A stretch of 21,221 nucleotides of DNA from CAZXDS01 sp964639525 (lineage in GTDB: Bacteria; Bacteroidota; Ignavibacteria; Ignavibacteriales; Melioribacteraceae), in the NCBI GenBank assembly GCA_964639525.1, contig CAZXDS010000036.1:1-21221 (forward strand). The letters are read 5' to 3'. The notes below the pieces were generated by a model. It did no database searches and had not been told where the DNA came from. It saw only the letters and a program-made list of their open reading frames with translations. Positions 6,285-14,678 of this stretch are shown here, piece after piece; within the stretch, counting starts at the first letter, position 1, and the number at the start of each line of letters is the position of its first letter. A program made the translations under genes and the position numbers.

Positions 6285-7238
6285 TTAAAAAGGCAAATTA
6301 TTCAAATCAACATTTCCGCCTGATATAATAACAGCAACCATTTTATCCTTAAATATTTCTTTGTGTTTAATTATCGCCGCAAGTGTTACGGCGGACGAAG
6401 GTTCAACAATAATTTTCATCCTTTCCCAAATTAATCGCATTGCATAAATTATTTCATTATCCGTAACTGTAATTATTTGGGAAACATATTTTTTTATTAT
6501 CTGAAATGTTTTTTCGGAGAGAGAAGTTAATAATCCGTCTGCAATGGTTTTCGGGCTAATTGAAGGATAGATTTTATTTCCGTAAAATGAACGAAAAGCA
6601 TCGTCTGCACCAACAGGTTCGGCTGCAATAACTTTTGTGTCTTTCCCAAAATAAAAAGATGATAGAGCTGTTCCGCTCAACAAACCGCCTCCGCCTACGG
6701 GGGCGATAATATAATCCAAGTTCTCTAATTCTTCCAAAATTTCTTTTCCACAAGTTGCTTGCCCGGCAATTACGTCATAATTATCGTAAGGATGAATGAA
6801 CGTTGCTCCGGTTTGTCTTACAATATTTTCTAATGTTTCTTCCCTTGCTTTAAGTGTTGGCTCACAGAAAGTAATTTTTCCGCCGTATTCTTTTACCGCT
6901 TCAATTTTTATTTTTGGTGCATTTGAAGGCATTACAATATACGCCGGGGTGTTATTCATTTTCCCAGACAGAGCAAGTGCGGCAGCGTGATTCCCTGATG
7001 AATGTGTGGCAACGCCTGCATTAAGTTCAGTGTTTGATAATGAAAGTACAGCATTGGATGCACCGCGAAATTTAAAAGCTCCGACTTTTTGAAAATTTTC
7101 ACATTTGAAATAAATATTTGCACCGCAAATTCTATCAATCAATTGTGAACTTAAAATCGCTGTTTTGTGAATGTATTTCTCAATTCTTTCGTGAGCTTCA
7201 ATAATATTTTTTTTACTCGGTTCTGATCTTATATGCAT
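6285..7238 (-). CDS. PLP-dependent threonine/serine dehydratase (fold type II, no regulatory domain)
   Basis: 317 residues, the length of short catabolic-type threonine/serine ammonia-lyases and serine racemases. The PLP lysine is K56 in GAFKFRG. The substrate/cofactor loop SSGNHAAA is at 80-87, the phosphate-binding loop VGGGGLLSG at 181-189, and SGGNVD near the C-terminus (306-311). The C-terminal ACT-like regulatory domain of biosynthetic IlvA is absent. Likely reaction: deamination of L-threonine to 2-oxobutanoate or of serine to pyruvate. Serine racemase and 3-hydroxyaspartate ammonia-lyase share this fold and cannot be excluded. The gene follows the TetR-type regulator with a 14-nt gap on the same strand, so the two are probably co-transcribed and the regulator may respond to a related metabolite. 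Confidence 0.88.
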   Translation of the reverse strand: MHIRSEPSKKNIIEAHERIEKYIHKTAILSSQLIDRICGANIYFKCENFQKVGAFKFRGASNAVLSLSNTELNAGVATHSSGNHAAALALSGKMNNTPAYIVMPSNAPKIKIEAVKEYGGKITFCEPTLKAREETLENIVRQTGATFIHPYDNYDVIAGQATCGKEILEELENLDYIIAPVGGGGLLSGTALSSFYFGKDTKVIAAEPVGADDAFRSFYGNKIYPSISPKTIADGLLTSLSEKTFQIIKKYVSQIITVTDNEIIYAMRLIWERMKIIVEPSSAVTLAAIIKHKEIFKDKMVAVIISGGNVDLNNLPF

Positions 7239-7252
7239 GCTGTTTCTACAAT

Positions 7253-7849
7253 TTACTTCGATATTGTATTTGCAAAATAATCTATGTGTGCAGAAATTTT
7301 CTTTTTTACTTTTTTTCGCTCAAAAGAACTTTCGGATGAAAAATACGCCATTCTAAAAAAGAAGAGCGGCGACACAAATTCATTGGCGAGAATATCGGGG
7401 TTTGCTTTTTTTATTGCTCCGAAATTTATCATTTGCTCAAAAATGAATGTCCACAAGTTTATAAATTCTTCAATATAATTAAAAAGGGAATAGCTGTTTT
7501 TACGTTGGGAGGTTGATTCCTTAATTAATAGTGAAAATAACAATTGTTCATCATGTTGTTCCCAAGTTTCTAATAACTTTCCCACAAATTTAGTCAGAAA
7601 CAACTTTGGTTTTTCAATCTTCCCAAGAATGTCGTCTGTCAGTAATTCGGCACTAAGATTATGATTAATTTTTGTTTTGAAAATCTCTTCGAGAATTGCT
7701 GTTTTTGAGGGGAAATGATTGTAGATGGCACTTTCTCTAATTCCGACTTCTTTTGCAATTGTTCTTATTGATGAAGAATCAAATCCTTGCTCTGCAAAAA
7801 GAGTGAATGCTGCTTGTGTGATAAGATTTTTAGTATTTCTGCTTTTCAT
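7253..7849 (-). CDS. TetR/AcrR family transcriptional regulator
   Basis: 198 residues from ATG 7849. The N-terminal DNA-binding domain has the family pattern ITQAAFTLFAEQGFDSSSIR, then the helix-turn-helix TIAKEVGIRESAIYNHFPSK at about 28-47. The C-terminal helical ligand/dimer domain is variable and gives no ligand. A TTG two codons upstream (7855) is a possible alternative start; neither has an SD site. A dyad operator lies 10 nt upstream, overlapping a likely -10 box, pointing to autorepression of this gene and the dehydratase behind it. Confidence 0.9.
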   Translation of the reverse strand: MKSRNTKNLITQAAFTLFAEQGFDSSSIRTIAKEVGIRESAIYNHFPSKTAILEEIFKTKINHNLSAELLTDDILGKIEKPKLFLTKFVGKLLETWEQHDEQLLFSLLIKESTSQRKNSYSLFNYIEEFINLWTFIFEQMINFGAIKKANPDILANEFVSPLFFFRMAYFSSESSFERKKVKKKISAHIDYFANTISK

Positions 7850-7859
7850 TAACAAATCT

Positions 7860-7877
7860 TTAGTGAACGTTCGTTAA
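7860..7877. promoter_or_regulatory. Dyad operator for the TetR-type regulator
   Basis: TTAGTGAACGTTCGTTAA has a perfect 8-bp centre GAACGTTC, two mismatched positions on each side, and matching TTA/TAA ends. Size and position are typical of TetR-family operators. It overlaps the proposed -10 box by 2 bp. Confidence 0.65.
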
Positions 7878-7904
7878 TATAATAATTTTAATAAATTATT
7901 GCAA
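7876..7904 (-). promoter_or_regulatory. Likely sigma70-type promoter of the tetR–dehydratase pair
   Basis: On the minus strand TTGCAA (7899-7904) and TATATT (7876-7881) are separated by 17 nt. The spacing is ideal, but the region is AT-rich, which weakens the case. The -10 box overlaps the dyad operator. Confidence 0.5.
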
Positions 7905-7940
7905 TTATGGATGAGTTTATTTTTGTGGAATAAGAGTTTC

Positions 7941-8059
7941 TTGTAGAACAAACCTTCCGGTTTGTTCATTTTAAAGTATAAATATGTGGAACACAGAAAA
8001 GTAAGCAGTTGCAACAACTTACTTAATAAAATAAACCGACTGGAAAGTCGGTTCTACAA
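7941..8059. repeat. Pair of inverted GTAG-hairpin (REP-like) elements
   Basis: The ends are a perfect inverted repeat, TTGTAGAAC (7941-7949) and GTTCTACAA (8051-8059). Each GTAG leads into a hairpin: GAACAAACC/GGTTTGTTC around TTCC (7946-7967), and AACCGACT/AGTCGGTT around GGAA (8034-8053). A third dyad, GTAAG-CA-GTTGCAAC-AA-CTTAC (8001-8022), lies between. A GTAG foot followed by a hairpin is the hallmark of REP sequences mobilised by RAYT (Y1-type) transposases, and inverted pairs form BIMEs. No RAYT gene is in the window. The pair sits between the valS stop and the tetR promoter and may also act as a terminator for valS. Confidence 0.65.
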
Positions 8060-8113
8060 AAGATTTACAATGTTCTTGATTGTTAAAGACAGATAAAAAT
8101 TATTCCCCTAATG

Positions 8114-10747
8114 TTAATTAAGGTCATCCAAAATATTTTTCAATTTCTCAATTGAATTTTCCCAATCTATTGCTTTTTGTCTCTCGCGTGCAACAACTTC
8201 TTTTGGCGCATTGTTTACAAACTTATCGTTTGATAACTTTTTAGTTACGCCTGTTAAAACGCCTTTCAATCTGGTAACTTCTTTTTGAAGTCTTTCTTTT
8301 TCCATTTCAAGATCAATTACACCTTCCAAAGGAATATAAATTTCAATTCCTTTAACAACTGCTGAAGCACTGGCTTTTGGTTTAACAACATCAGAGCCTA
8401 AAGTAATCTGTTCAATTTTAGTTAGAGATTTTATATAAGAAATTTGGGAATCTGACAGTTCATCAATTTTTATAAACATGTTAATCTTTCTGGAAGGCGG
8501 AATATTCATTTCACCGCGAATATTTCTTATTGCAGTAACAATACTTTGAAGAAAAACAATTTCTTCTTCTGATTTATCATTAACCTTAAGTTCATCAAAT
8601 ACAGGATAGTCTGAAACTGAAATTGATAAATTATCTCGTCCCTCTTTTAATAAATGCCATATTTCTTCAGAAATAAAAGGCATAAAAGGATGAATTAGTT
8701 TCAGCATTTCTTCAAACAAAACCAATGCTCTGGAAAGCACGGCTGATTGAACTTTCTCATCATCGGAATATAAACGAGTTTTTGAAAGTTCAACATACCA
8801 ATCACAGAAATCATTCCACACATAGTTGTAAATAATTTTGGTAGCGTTATTTATTTCAAAATTATCCAAAGCATCCGATACTGCTTTCACTGTTTTGTTA
8901 AATCTGGAAATTATCCAGTTGTCGGTGAAGTCCAAATGCTTATCAATTAGTGTCTCATCAAAATTGATGGTTTCAGTATTCATTAAAAGAAAACGTCCGG
9001 CATTCCAAATTTTATTGGCAAAATTTCTGCCGAGTTCACATTTTTCAGTACTAAACAAAACATCTTGTCCAAGTGGTGCGATGTAATTAATAGTAAAACG
9101 CAAAGCATCAGCACCGTATTCGTTAATCACGTCAATCGGGTCGGGAGAATTACCGAGCGATTTGCTCATTTTCCGTCCTTTATTGTCTCGAATAATGCTT
9201 GTAAAATAAACATCTTTAAAAGGAATTTTATTAGCGTCTGAACGCTCGTTCATAAAGTGCATTCCGGACATAATCATTCTTGCAACCCAAAAGAAAATAA
9301 TATCCGGTCCCGTTACAAGTAAATCCGTTGGATAATAATAATTTTGTTCTTCTTGTGTTGTAAAAACATCCTGTGCCCAAAGCCAGCTTGATGCCCAAGT
9401 ATCAAGAACATCCTCTTCCTGTCTCCAATTGTCCGAATCTTCCGGTGGTTTTGTATTACAATAAATTTCACCGGTTTCCTTGTGATACCAAACCGGAATT
9501 TGATGTCCCCACCAAAGTTGACGGGAAATACACCAATCTTTAATGTTTGTCATCCAATGTTCGTAAGTTTTAATCCAATGATTCGGATGAAAATTTACAA
9601 GTCCTTTTCTCACAACTTCTAAAGCCGGTTTAGCTAAGTCATCCATTTTCATAAACCATTGCTGGGAAAGATAAGGCTCAATCGGAACTCCGCCGCGATC
9701 GGAATATCCGACTTTATTTGTGTAGTCCTCAATTTTTTCAAGCAAACCCAAATCTTCAAATTTTTCAACGACCATTTTTCGCACAATATCACGGTCAAGA
9801 TTTTGAAATTCTTCGGGTACATTTTTGTTTGTCGAAGCATCCGAATTAAAAATATTAATTATTTCAAGGTTATGACGCTTTGCCATTTCATAGTCATTAA
9901 TGTCGTGAGCAGGAGTAATTTTAACAGCGCCTGTTCCAAAGCCTTTTTCCACATAATCATCGGCAATAATAGGAATTTTTCTTCCTACTATAGGAAGTGA
10001 AATATATTTTCCGATATATTTACTGAAACGTTCATCGTCAGGATTAACTGCAACGGCAGTATCTCCGAGCATTGTTTCGGGTCGAGTTGTTGCCACGGTT
10101 AAATAACCGGAACCGTCGTCAAGCGGATATTGCAGATACCAGAGTTTTCCGTTTACTTCTTTAAAAATCACTTCTTCATCTGAAATTGCAGACTTTGAAG
10201 CCGGACACCAATTTACCATTCTGTAGCCGCGATAAATTAATCCTTCATTATAAAGTTTTACGAAAGCTTCTATTACTTTTGGATAATACTCATCATCCAT
10301 TGTAAAGCGTGAACGCTCCCAATCCAGACTGACACCGAGTTTGCGAAGTTGTTTGAAAATTATTCCGCCGTATTTGTCAGTCCATTCCATGCAGTGTTTT
10401 AAGAATTCCTCGCGGCCAATGTCGTATTTATTAATCCCTTTTCCTTTTAAAAATTTTATTACTTTTGTTTCAGTTGCAATAGAAGCGTGGTCAACTCCCG
10501 GCACCCAGCAAGCATTGAAACCTTTCATTCGTTTGTAGCGAATGTAAACATCCTGAATTGTGTTGTTGAGTATATGCCCGAGATGCAGCATTCCGGTTAC
10601 ATTAGGCGGTGGGATTACAATCGAATATGAAGGTTTGCTTTCATCAATTTCCGAATGGAAGAGTTTATTTTCTTCCCAAAATTTGTACCATTTTTCTTCT
10701 ACTTCGTTTGAATTATATGTTTTGGGGATTTGTGTGCTCTGCGTCAT
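8114..10747 (-). CDS. valS: Valyl-tRNA synthetase
   Basis: 877 residues from ATG 10747, full length for bacterial ValRS. It charges tRNA-Val in the cytoplasm. The class I signature HLGH is at about 55-58 within PPPNVTGMLHLGHIL, and KMSKS at 526-530. The CP1 editing domain is present (TTRPETMLGDTAVAV, GTGAVKITPAHDINDYE). WWGHQIPVWY and LDTWASSWLW are typical ValRS stretches. The C-terminal coiled-coil arm (about 810-877, LEMEKERLQKEVTRLKG) ends the protein. Upstream in-frame starts exist at ATG 10753 and TTG 10759; ATG 10747 is chosen because GGAA lies about 6 nt before it. No T-box leader is seen. It follows menD on the same strand with a gap of about 115 nt. Confidence 0.97.
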   Translation of the reverse strand: MTQSTQIPKTYNSNEVEEKWYKFWEENKLFHSEIDESKPSYSIVIPPPNVTGMLHLGHILNNTIQDVYIRYKRMKGFNACWVPGVDHASIATETKVIKFLKGKGINKYDIGREEFLKHCMEWTDKYGGIIFKQLRKLGVSLDWERSRFTMDDEYYPKVIEAFVKLYNEGLIYRGYRMVNWCPASKSAISDEEVIFKEVNGKLWYLQYPLDDGSGYLTVATTRPETMLGDTAVAVNPDDERFSKYIGKYISLPIVGRKIPIIADDYVEKGFGTGAVKITPAHDINDYEMAKRHNLEIINIFNSDASTNKNVPEEFQNLDRDIVRKMVVEKFEDLGLLEKIEDYTNKVGYSDRGGVPIEPYLSQQWFMKMDDLAKPALEVVRKGLVNFHPNHWIKTYEHWMTNIKDWCISRQLWWGHQIPVWYHKETGEIYCNTKPPEDSDNWRQEEDVLDTWASSWLWAQDVFTTQEEQNYYYPTDLLVTGPDIIFFWVARMIMSGMHFMNERSDANKIPFKDVYFTSIIRDNKGRKMSKSLGNSPDPIDVINEYGADALRFTINYIAPLGQDVLFSTEKCELGRNFANKIWNAGRFLLMNTETINFDETLIDKHLDFTDNWIISRFNKTVKAVSDALDNFEINNATKIIYNYVWNDFCDWYVELSKTRLYSDDEKVQSAVLSRALVLFEEMLKLIHPFMPFISEEIWHLLKEGRDNLSISVSDYPVFDELKVNDKSEEEIVFLQSIVTAIRNIRGEMNIPPSRKINMFIKIDELSDSQISYIKSLTKIEQITLGSDVVKPKASASAVVKGIEIYIPLEGVIDLEMEKERLQKEVTRLKGVLTGVTKKLSNDKFVNNAPKEVVARERQKAIDWENSIEKLKNILDDLN

Positions 10748-10863
10748 TATCATTTCCAATTTTCAATAAAAATATAAACAACAAATATATGTAAAATTTG
10801 ATTTTGAATTTTATTGAATTGTAAGGGCAAAATGTTATTTGGTATAAGGCAGACTTATAGAAT

Positions 10864-12606
10864 TTATTTTTGAACTAGCGCCCAGTATTTCTTCCTGATT
10901 GTAAGTGATTTTTCAGAGTTTGTTTTAATATGCATGACTGAAAAATTAGTGCTTTTATCAAAATTATTTAATTTTAAGTTTAAACTTTTCCAACTTTTAA
11001 TTAAAAAATAATTTCCACCAAATCCTTTTACAATTGATTTGAAGTCAATATTCAATTCCGTTCTGAAATATTTGAGGAAGACATTCTTGTATTTGGCAAC
11101 CGGCAGCATATTAAATATTCCGCCGCCGCTATTATCAACAAGAATAATTGTTAAAGGAATGTTATACTCTTTTGCAATTTGCAGCGAATTAATATCGTGA
11201 TAAAATGCAAGATCTCCGATAATTAGAAAAGTTTGTTTTTTATTGGTCTCAGCAATACCAAGTGATGTGGAGATTACGCCGTCAATTCCGCTTGCTCCGC
11301 GATTTGTAAAAACCGAAATGTGTTTACTGCTTGCAGGCGAGAAAAAATCTAAATCACGTACAGGTGTGGAATTGGAAATAACCAAATTGGATCCACTTGG
11401 AATGTTGTTAACTACTTCATTAGTTATTCTTCCTTCCGAAGGAAATTTTGATTTATAAACAATCCTGGACTTAATCTTTTCAGAAAAATTTTCAAATGCT
11501 TTTAATTCAACGAACGAACCATTTTTTACAGTACTTTTTCGCGGCTTAGTTTTTCCTATAATAGTATCAATGAAAACATCTTCACTTAATCCAAATATTT
11601 GCTTTGTAGTTTTCGAAGGGTCATGCAGGTCTCCAAATTCATTTACGGAAAATTTCTCAGCCTTTGAGTTTTTAAAATAATTTAGAAGTGCATTCGATGT
11701 AGGCGCATATCCAAATTGCAAAATAAGTTTCGGCACAACTGTTTTGGCAGCAGTATCATTTTTTAAAAAAGCCGAAGCATTTATAATTACATTAGTTTTG
11801 CGGTGTTTTCCAAAACGTAATGAAGAAGTTCCATCTGCAATTATTGGATATTTCAAATGTCTTGAAAGTTTTGTTATTTTATTCGCAAATTTATTTGAGA
11901 AATTTCCTCCACCGCAAAGAATTATTCCTTCACTTTCTTTTTCCAATTTTAAAAGAAAAGATTTAGGTAATTGTAATCTACTTTTTGAAAGTTTACTAAT
12001 AATTCGCTTTTGACTAAAAAGACTTTTAACAATATTTTCAGAAATACTGTCAGTAAATGAATCAGGTTCAAACGGTTTATCAAACGGAAAATTAATATGA
12101 ACCGGTCCTCTGTTAGAATGCTCACAAATATCAATCAATTCGTCAACAGAGCTTGAAAATTTTGATAATTTGTTGTAATTAACAGAAGGCAAGCCGGCAT
12201 TGTAATATTTACAAATATGATTTTTATAAATATTCTCTTGGTTGATTGTCTGATTTGCGCCGGTTTTTCTTAAATGCTTCGGTCTATCGGCTGTACAGAT
12301 AATAAGTGGAATTCTCTGCTGATATGCTTCAATAATTGCGGGATACAACTCTGCCACAGCTGTTCCGGAAGTTGTAACAATTACAGTTGGTTTTCGTGAT
12401 GCTTTTGCAGAGCCTAGAGCGAAAAATCCACTTGTCCGCTCATCAACAATAACTTTAATATTAAAATATTTTTTCTCTGAAAGAGCAAAAATTAATGGGG
12501 TATTTCGTGACCCGGGAGAAATTAATATATTTCTGATTTTTGATTTTATAAGCCTGTCGGCAAAAATCCGTGCCCAAAGAATATTACGATTTATTAGTTG
12601 TGTCAT
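10864..12606 (-). CDS. menD: 2-succinyl-5-enolpyruvyl-6-hydroxy-3-cyclohexene-1-carboxylate synthase
   Basis: 580 residues from ATG 12606. This thiamine-diphosphate enzyme condenses isochorismate with 2-oxoglutarate in menaquinone synthesis. Seen in the sequence: ISPGSRNTPL at about 29-38 (substrate-binding Arg/Ser), the activating Glu in VDERTSGFFALG at about 56, the TSGTAVAELYPAIIEA region, and the ThDP/Mg motif GDLAFYHDINSL at 464-475 running to DNSGGGIF at 491-498. Length agrees with the family. The start overlaps the end of menF by 23 nt, implying translational coupling; a TTG two codons upstream (12612) is an alternative. No SD is obvious. Confidence 0.95.
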   Translation of the reverse strand: MTQLINRNILWARIFADRLIKSKIRNILISPGSRNTPLIFALSEKKYFNIKVIVDERTSGFFALGSAKASRKPTVIVTTSGTAVAELYPAIIEAYQQRIPLIICTADRPKHLRKTGANQTINQENIYKNHICKYYNAGLPSVNYNKLSKFSSSVDELIDICEHSNRGPVHINFPFDKPFEPDSFTDSISENIVKSLFSQKRIISKLSKSRLQLPKSFLLKLEKESEGIILCGGGNFSNKFANKITKLSRHLKYPIIADGTSSLRFGKHRKTNVIINASAFLKNDTAAKTVVPKLILQFGYAPTSNALLNYFKNSKAEKFSVNEFGDLHDPSKTTKQIFGLSEDVFIDTIIGKTKPRKSTVKNGSFVELKAFENFSEKIKSRIVYKSKFPSEGRITNEVVNNIPSGSNLVISNSTPVRDLDFFSPASSKHISVFTNRGASGIDGVISTSLGIAETNKKQTFLIIGDLAFYHDINSLQIAKEYNIPLTIILVDNSGGGIFNMLPVAKYKNVFLKYFRTELNIDFKSIVKGFGGNYFLIKSWKSLNLKLNNFDKSTNFSVMHIKTNSEKSLTIRKKYWALVQK

Positions 12607-13990
12607 AATCAAATAAGGAAAATATTGGACTGAGTTTTAATTTTGTTTCGGCATATTCGGCATCAGGGTCAGAACCCTCAACAATACCGCAGCCTGCAAA
12701 AGCGTGTAATTCATTTCCCTTCAGTATTGCTGAACGTATTGCGACAGCAAATTCACCTTGATTTTCATAATTAAACCAACCGACAATTCCGGCATACAAA
12801 CCGCGATCGTGTTTTTCAGATTCCTTTATGGACTTCAATGCTAAATTATAAGGTGTACCGCAAATCGCCGGAGTGGGATGTAATTCTTTTAAGATTGCAA
12901 TCACACTTTTTCCATTGTTTAATTTGGCTCTTATCGGTGTCCAAAGATGTTGTATGTTGGGAAGTTTTCTCACAACCGGTATTTTTTCGTAAATAATTTC
13001 AGAACTGAAATTACGAAAAGAATTCGTAATTGAATCAACTACCGCTTGTTGCTCAGCTCTATTTTTTTTGCTGAGCAATAATTCATTTGATAGAATTCTA
13101 TCCTCAAGTTCTGTTCTCCCTCTTGGAAAAGATCCTGCAAGAGCATCAGCTTCAATATAGCCGTCTGATAGCTTGGCTAATTTTTCAGGAGACGCACCAA
13201 AAAATATTGATTCGTCTTTAGCATAAGCAAACACGTAACATCGAGGATATCTCCGCTTCAATTTGTCAATTAGAACAGATATATTAGATATTCTAGAAAA
13301 TTTAATCATTACTTTTCGGGAAAGGACAACTTTTCTAATTTCACCGTTATGAATTCTATTAAGTGCCGTGTTTACAGCATTCTTCCATTCTTTTTTGTCG
13401 TAATCCTTATCAAAATTACTTTCTTTAATTATAAAATTAGAATTGGTAGAATGTCGCTGATTAATAGTTGACAAATAATCTAATCCTTTTTTCCCATCAG
13501 CAATTATTTGCTCGGTTTTGGATTTGTCGTAAAAAAAATTATAAATGAAAAATAAAGATTTTCCCTTTGTTAAAAATAAGTATTTCGGTACAAACCAATC
13601 CGAATCATTAAAATTATTCCAAAGTTTACTACTATTACCCGGCGAAAATTTCATTCCGCCCACAAAAAGTGGAGCAAATTGCAGATTAAACTTGTCGAAA
13701 TTATTATATGTTAAATAATTGAACTTACCTATATTTGTTTGTGTTTCAATAGTTCTATCAACCCCGTTTGCAATAATCTTTTTTATAGGCTTAAAGGCAC
13801 AGAAAGAAAATTCTTTTTCAGGTTGTTCCCAATAAAAAAAATGAGAAAAATCATTATTCAACAATGAACTTAAACTAACTTTTGGGGATGGTTTAATTTG
13901 GTAACAAAAATTAATAAAAATTTCATTAGTTGAAGTTTTATTTATTTTGTTTATATTAGATAAATAATTTGATAATTTTTTATTAAACAT
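12584..13990 (-). CDS. menF: Isochorismate synthase
   Basis: 468 residues. It converts chorismate to isochorismate, the first committed step of menaquinone synthesis. Chorismate-binding family motifs are in order: GEIRKVVLSRK (216-226) with the general-base Lys, FFGASPEKL (263-271), ADALAGSFPRG (281-291), NIQHLWTPIRA (345-355), ELHPTPAICGTP (369-380), HDRGLYAGIVGWF (394-406), and the Mg-site region GCGIVEGSDPDAEYAETKLKL (433-453). The N-terminal 200 residues are poorly conserved and Asn/Lys-rich, as usual for this family. EntC-type (siderophore) function is possible from the fold, but the overlap with menD makes menaquinone the clear choice. It is first in the menF-menD pair; the other men genes are not in this window. 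Confidence 0.93.
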   Translation of the reverse strand: MFNKKLSNYLSNINKINKTSTNEIFINFCYQIKPSPKVSLSSLLNNDFSHFFYWEQPEKEFSFCAFKPIKKIIANGVDRTIETQTNIGKFNYLTYNNFDKFNLQFAPLFVGGMKFSPGNSSKLWNNFNDSDWFVPKYLFLTKGKSLFFIYNFFYDKSKTEQIIADGKKGLDYLSTINQRHSTNSNFIIKESNFDKDYDKKEWKNAVNTALNRIHNGEIRKVVLSRKVMIKFSRISNISVLIDKLKRRYPRCYVFAYAKDESIFFGASPEKLAKLSDGYIEADALAGSFPRGRTELEDRILSNELLLSKKNRAEQQAVVDSITNSFRNFSSEIIYEKIPVVRKLPNIQHLWTPIRAKLNNGKSVIAILKELHPTPAICGTPYNLALKSIKESEKHDRGLYAGIVGWFNYENQGEFAVAIRSAILKGNELHAFAGCGIVEGSDPDAEYAETKLKLSPIFSLFDYDTTNKS

Positions 13991-14246
13991 TAGTATTAAT
14001 AGTAATATAATTTTAAGAGTAAATTTAAATATAATTATCAGATTACATAATAAAAAATTAACTATTGGATTTAGCCTTAAAAAATTAATATTGAGAATTA
14101 TAAAAAAATAATATTTTTGTTTTTTAGGGTTGACAAGCAGTGAATATTTTATAAATTATAACCTATAAAAAATTAATAAATTAAAAACATATATTCCTAT
14201 TATACATTGTTCATTAACTAAATAATAAAATAAAAGTGAGGTAAAA
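13991..14246. other. Divergent AT-rich intergenic region between menF and marR-type gene
   Basis: 256 bp of very AT-rich DNA carrying the control regions of two divergent genes. On the plus strand TTGACA (14130-14135) and TAAATT (14152-14157) are 16 nt apart, a possible promoter about 90 nt before the MarR start. No clean operator dyad for a MarR protein was recognised. Confidence 0.5.
14130..14157 (+). promoter_or_regulatory. Possible promoter of the marR-type gene
   Basis: A perfect -35 box TTGACA lies 16 nt before TAAATT (4 of 6 match to TATAAT). The -35 box stands out in the AT-rich background; the -10 is weak. Confidence 0.4.
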
Positions 14247-14678
14247 ATGGCTTCTAACAGTAAAAGACAATTGGCTGCAAAATTGTATTCATCTGTTGCA
14301 AAAACAAATGATCGATTTAAGAAAGCACATTCAAAACACGTTGTTAAATACAAACTTACTGCTCCGCAATTTGGAGTGCTTGCAGTATTAAGTAACAACG
14401 GGCCGGTTCCGCTAAAAAGAATTAGCGAAGAACTTATGGTAACCGGTGCAAATATTACTTGTGTTGTTGATAATCTTGAAAAAGAAAAATTAGTTGTGAG
14501 AATTCCTTCAAAAGAGGATAGAAGAGTAATCATGGCTGACTTGACAAAAAAAGGGAAAGATAAGGTAAATGAAATTATGCCGAATTATCTTGAAACTCTT
14601 GCAGGCACAGGTAAAAACTTAAATGAGACAGAGCAGAAACAGTTACTTAAATTATTAGAAAAATTTCTTGCTAAATAG
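14247..14678 (+). CDS. MarR family transcriptional regulator
   Basis: 143 residues, typical MarR length. The winged helix-turn-helix is clear: LTAPQFGVLAVLSNNGPVPL, then ISEELMVTGANITCVVDNLE (recognition helix), and the wing RIPSKEDRRVIMADLTKKG at about 105-123. A C-terminal dimer helix follows. GAGG (14238-14241) lies 5 nt before the ATG. It is divergent from menF, so it may control itself or menF, but the ligand and targets cannot be read. Its 3' end overlaps the end of the convergent prmA gene by 8 bp. Confidence 0.9.
   Translation: MASNSKRQLAAKLYSSVAKTNDRFKKAHSKHVVKYKLTAPQFGVLAVLSNNGPVPLKRISEELMVTGANITCVVDNLEKEKLVVRIPSKEDRRVIMADLTKKGKDKVNEIMPNYLETLAGTGKNLNETEQKQLLKLLEKFLAK

Noticed and set aside
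7941..8059. A simple intrinsic terminator pair only
   Set aside because: The GTAG feet, the perfect outer inverted repeat and the third dyad are better explained by a REP-type pair; neither hairpin is followed by a strong T-run on the minus strand.
10748..10863. T-box or other leader RNA before valS
   Set aside because: The gap between menD and valS is AT-rich with no specifier stem, T-box sequence or terminator hairpin.
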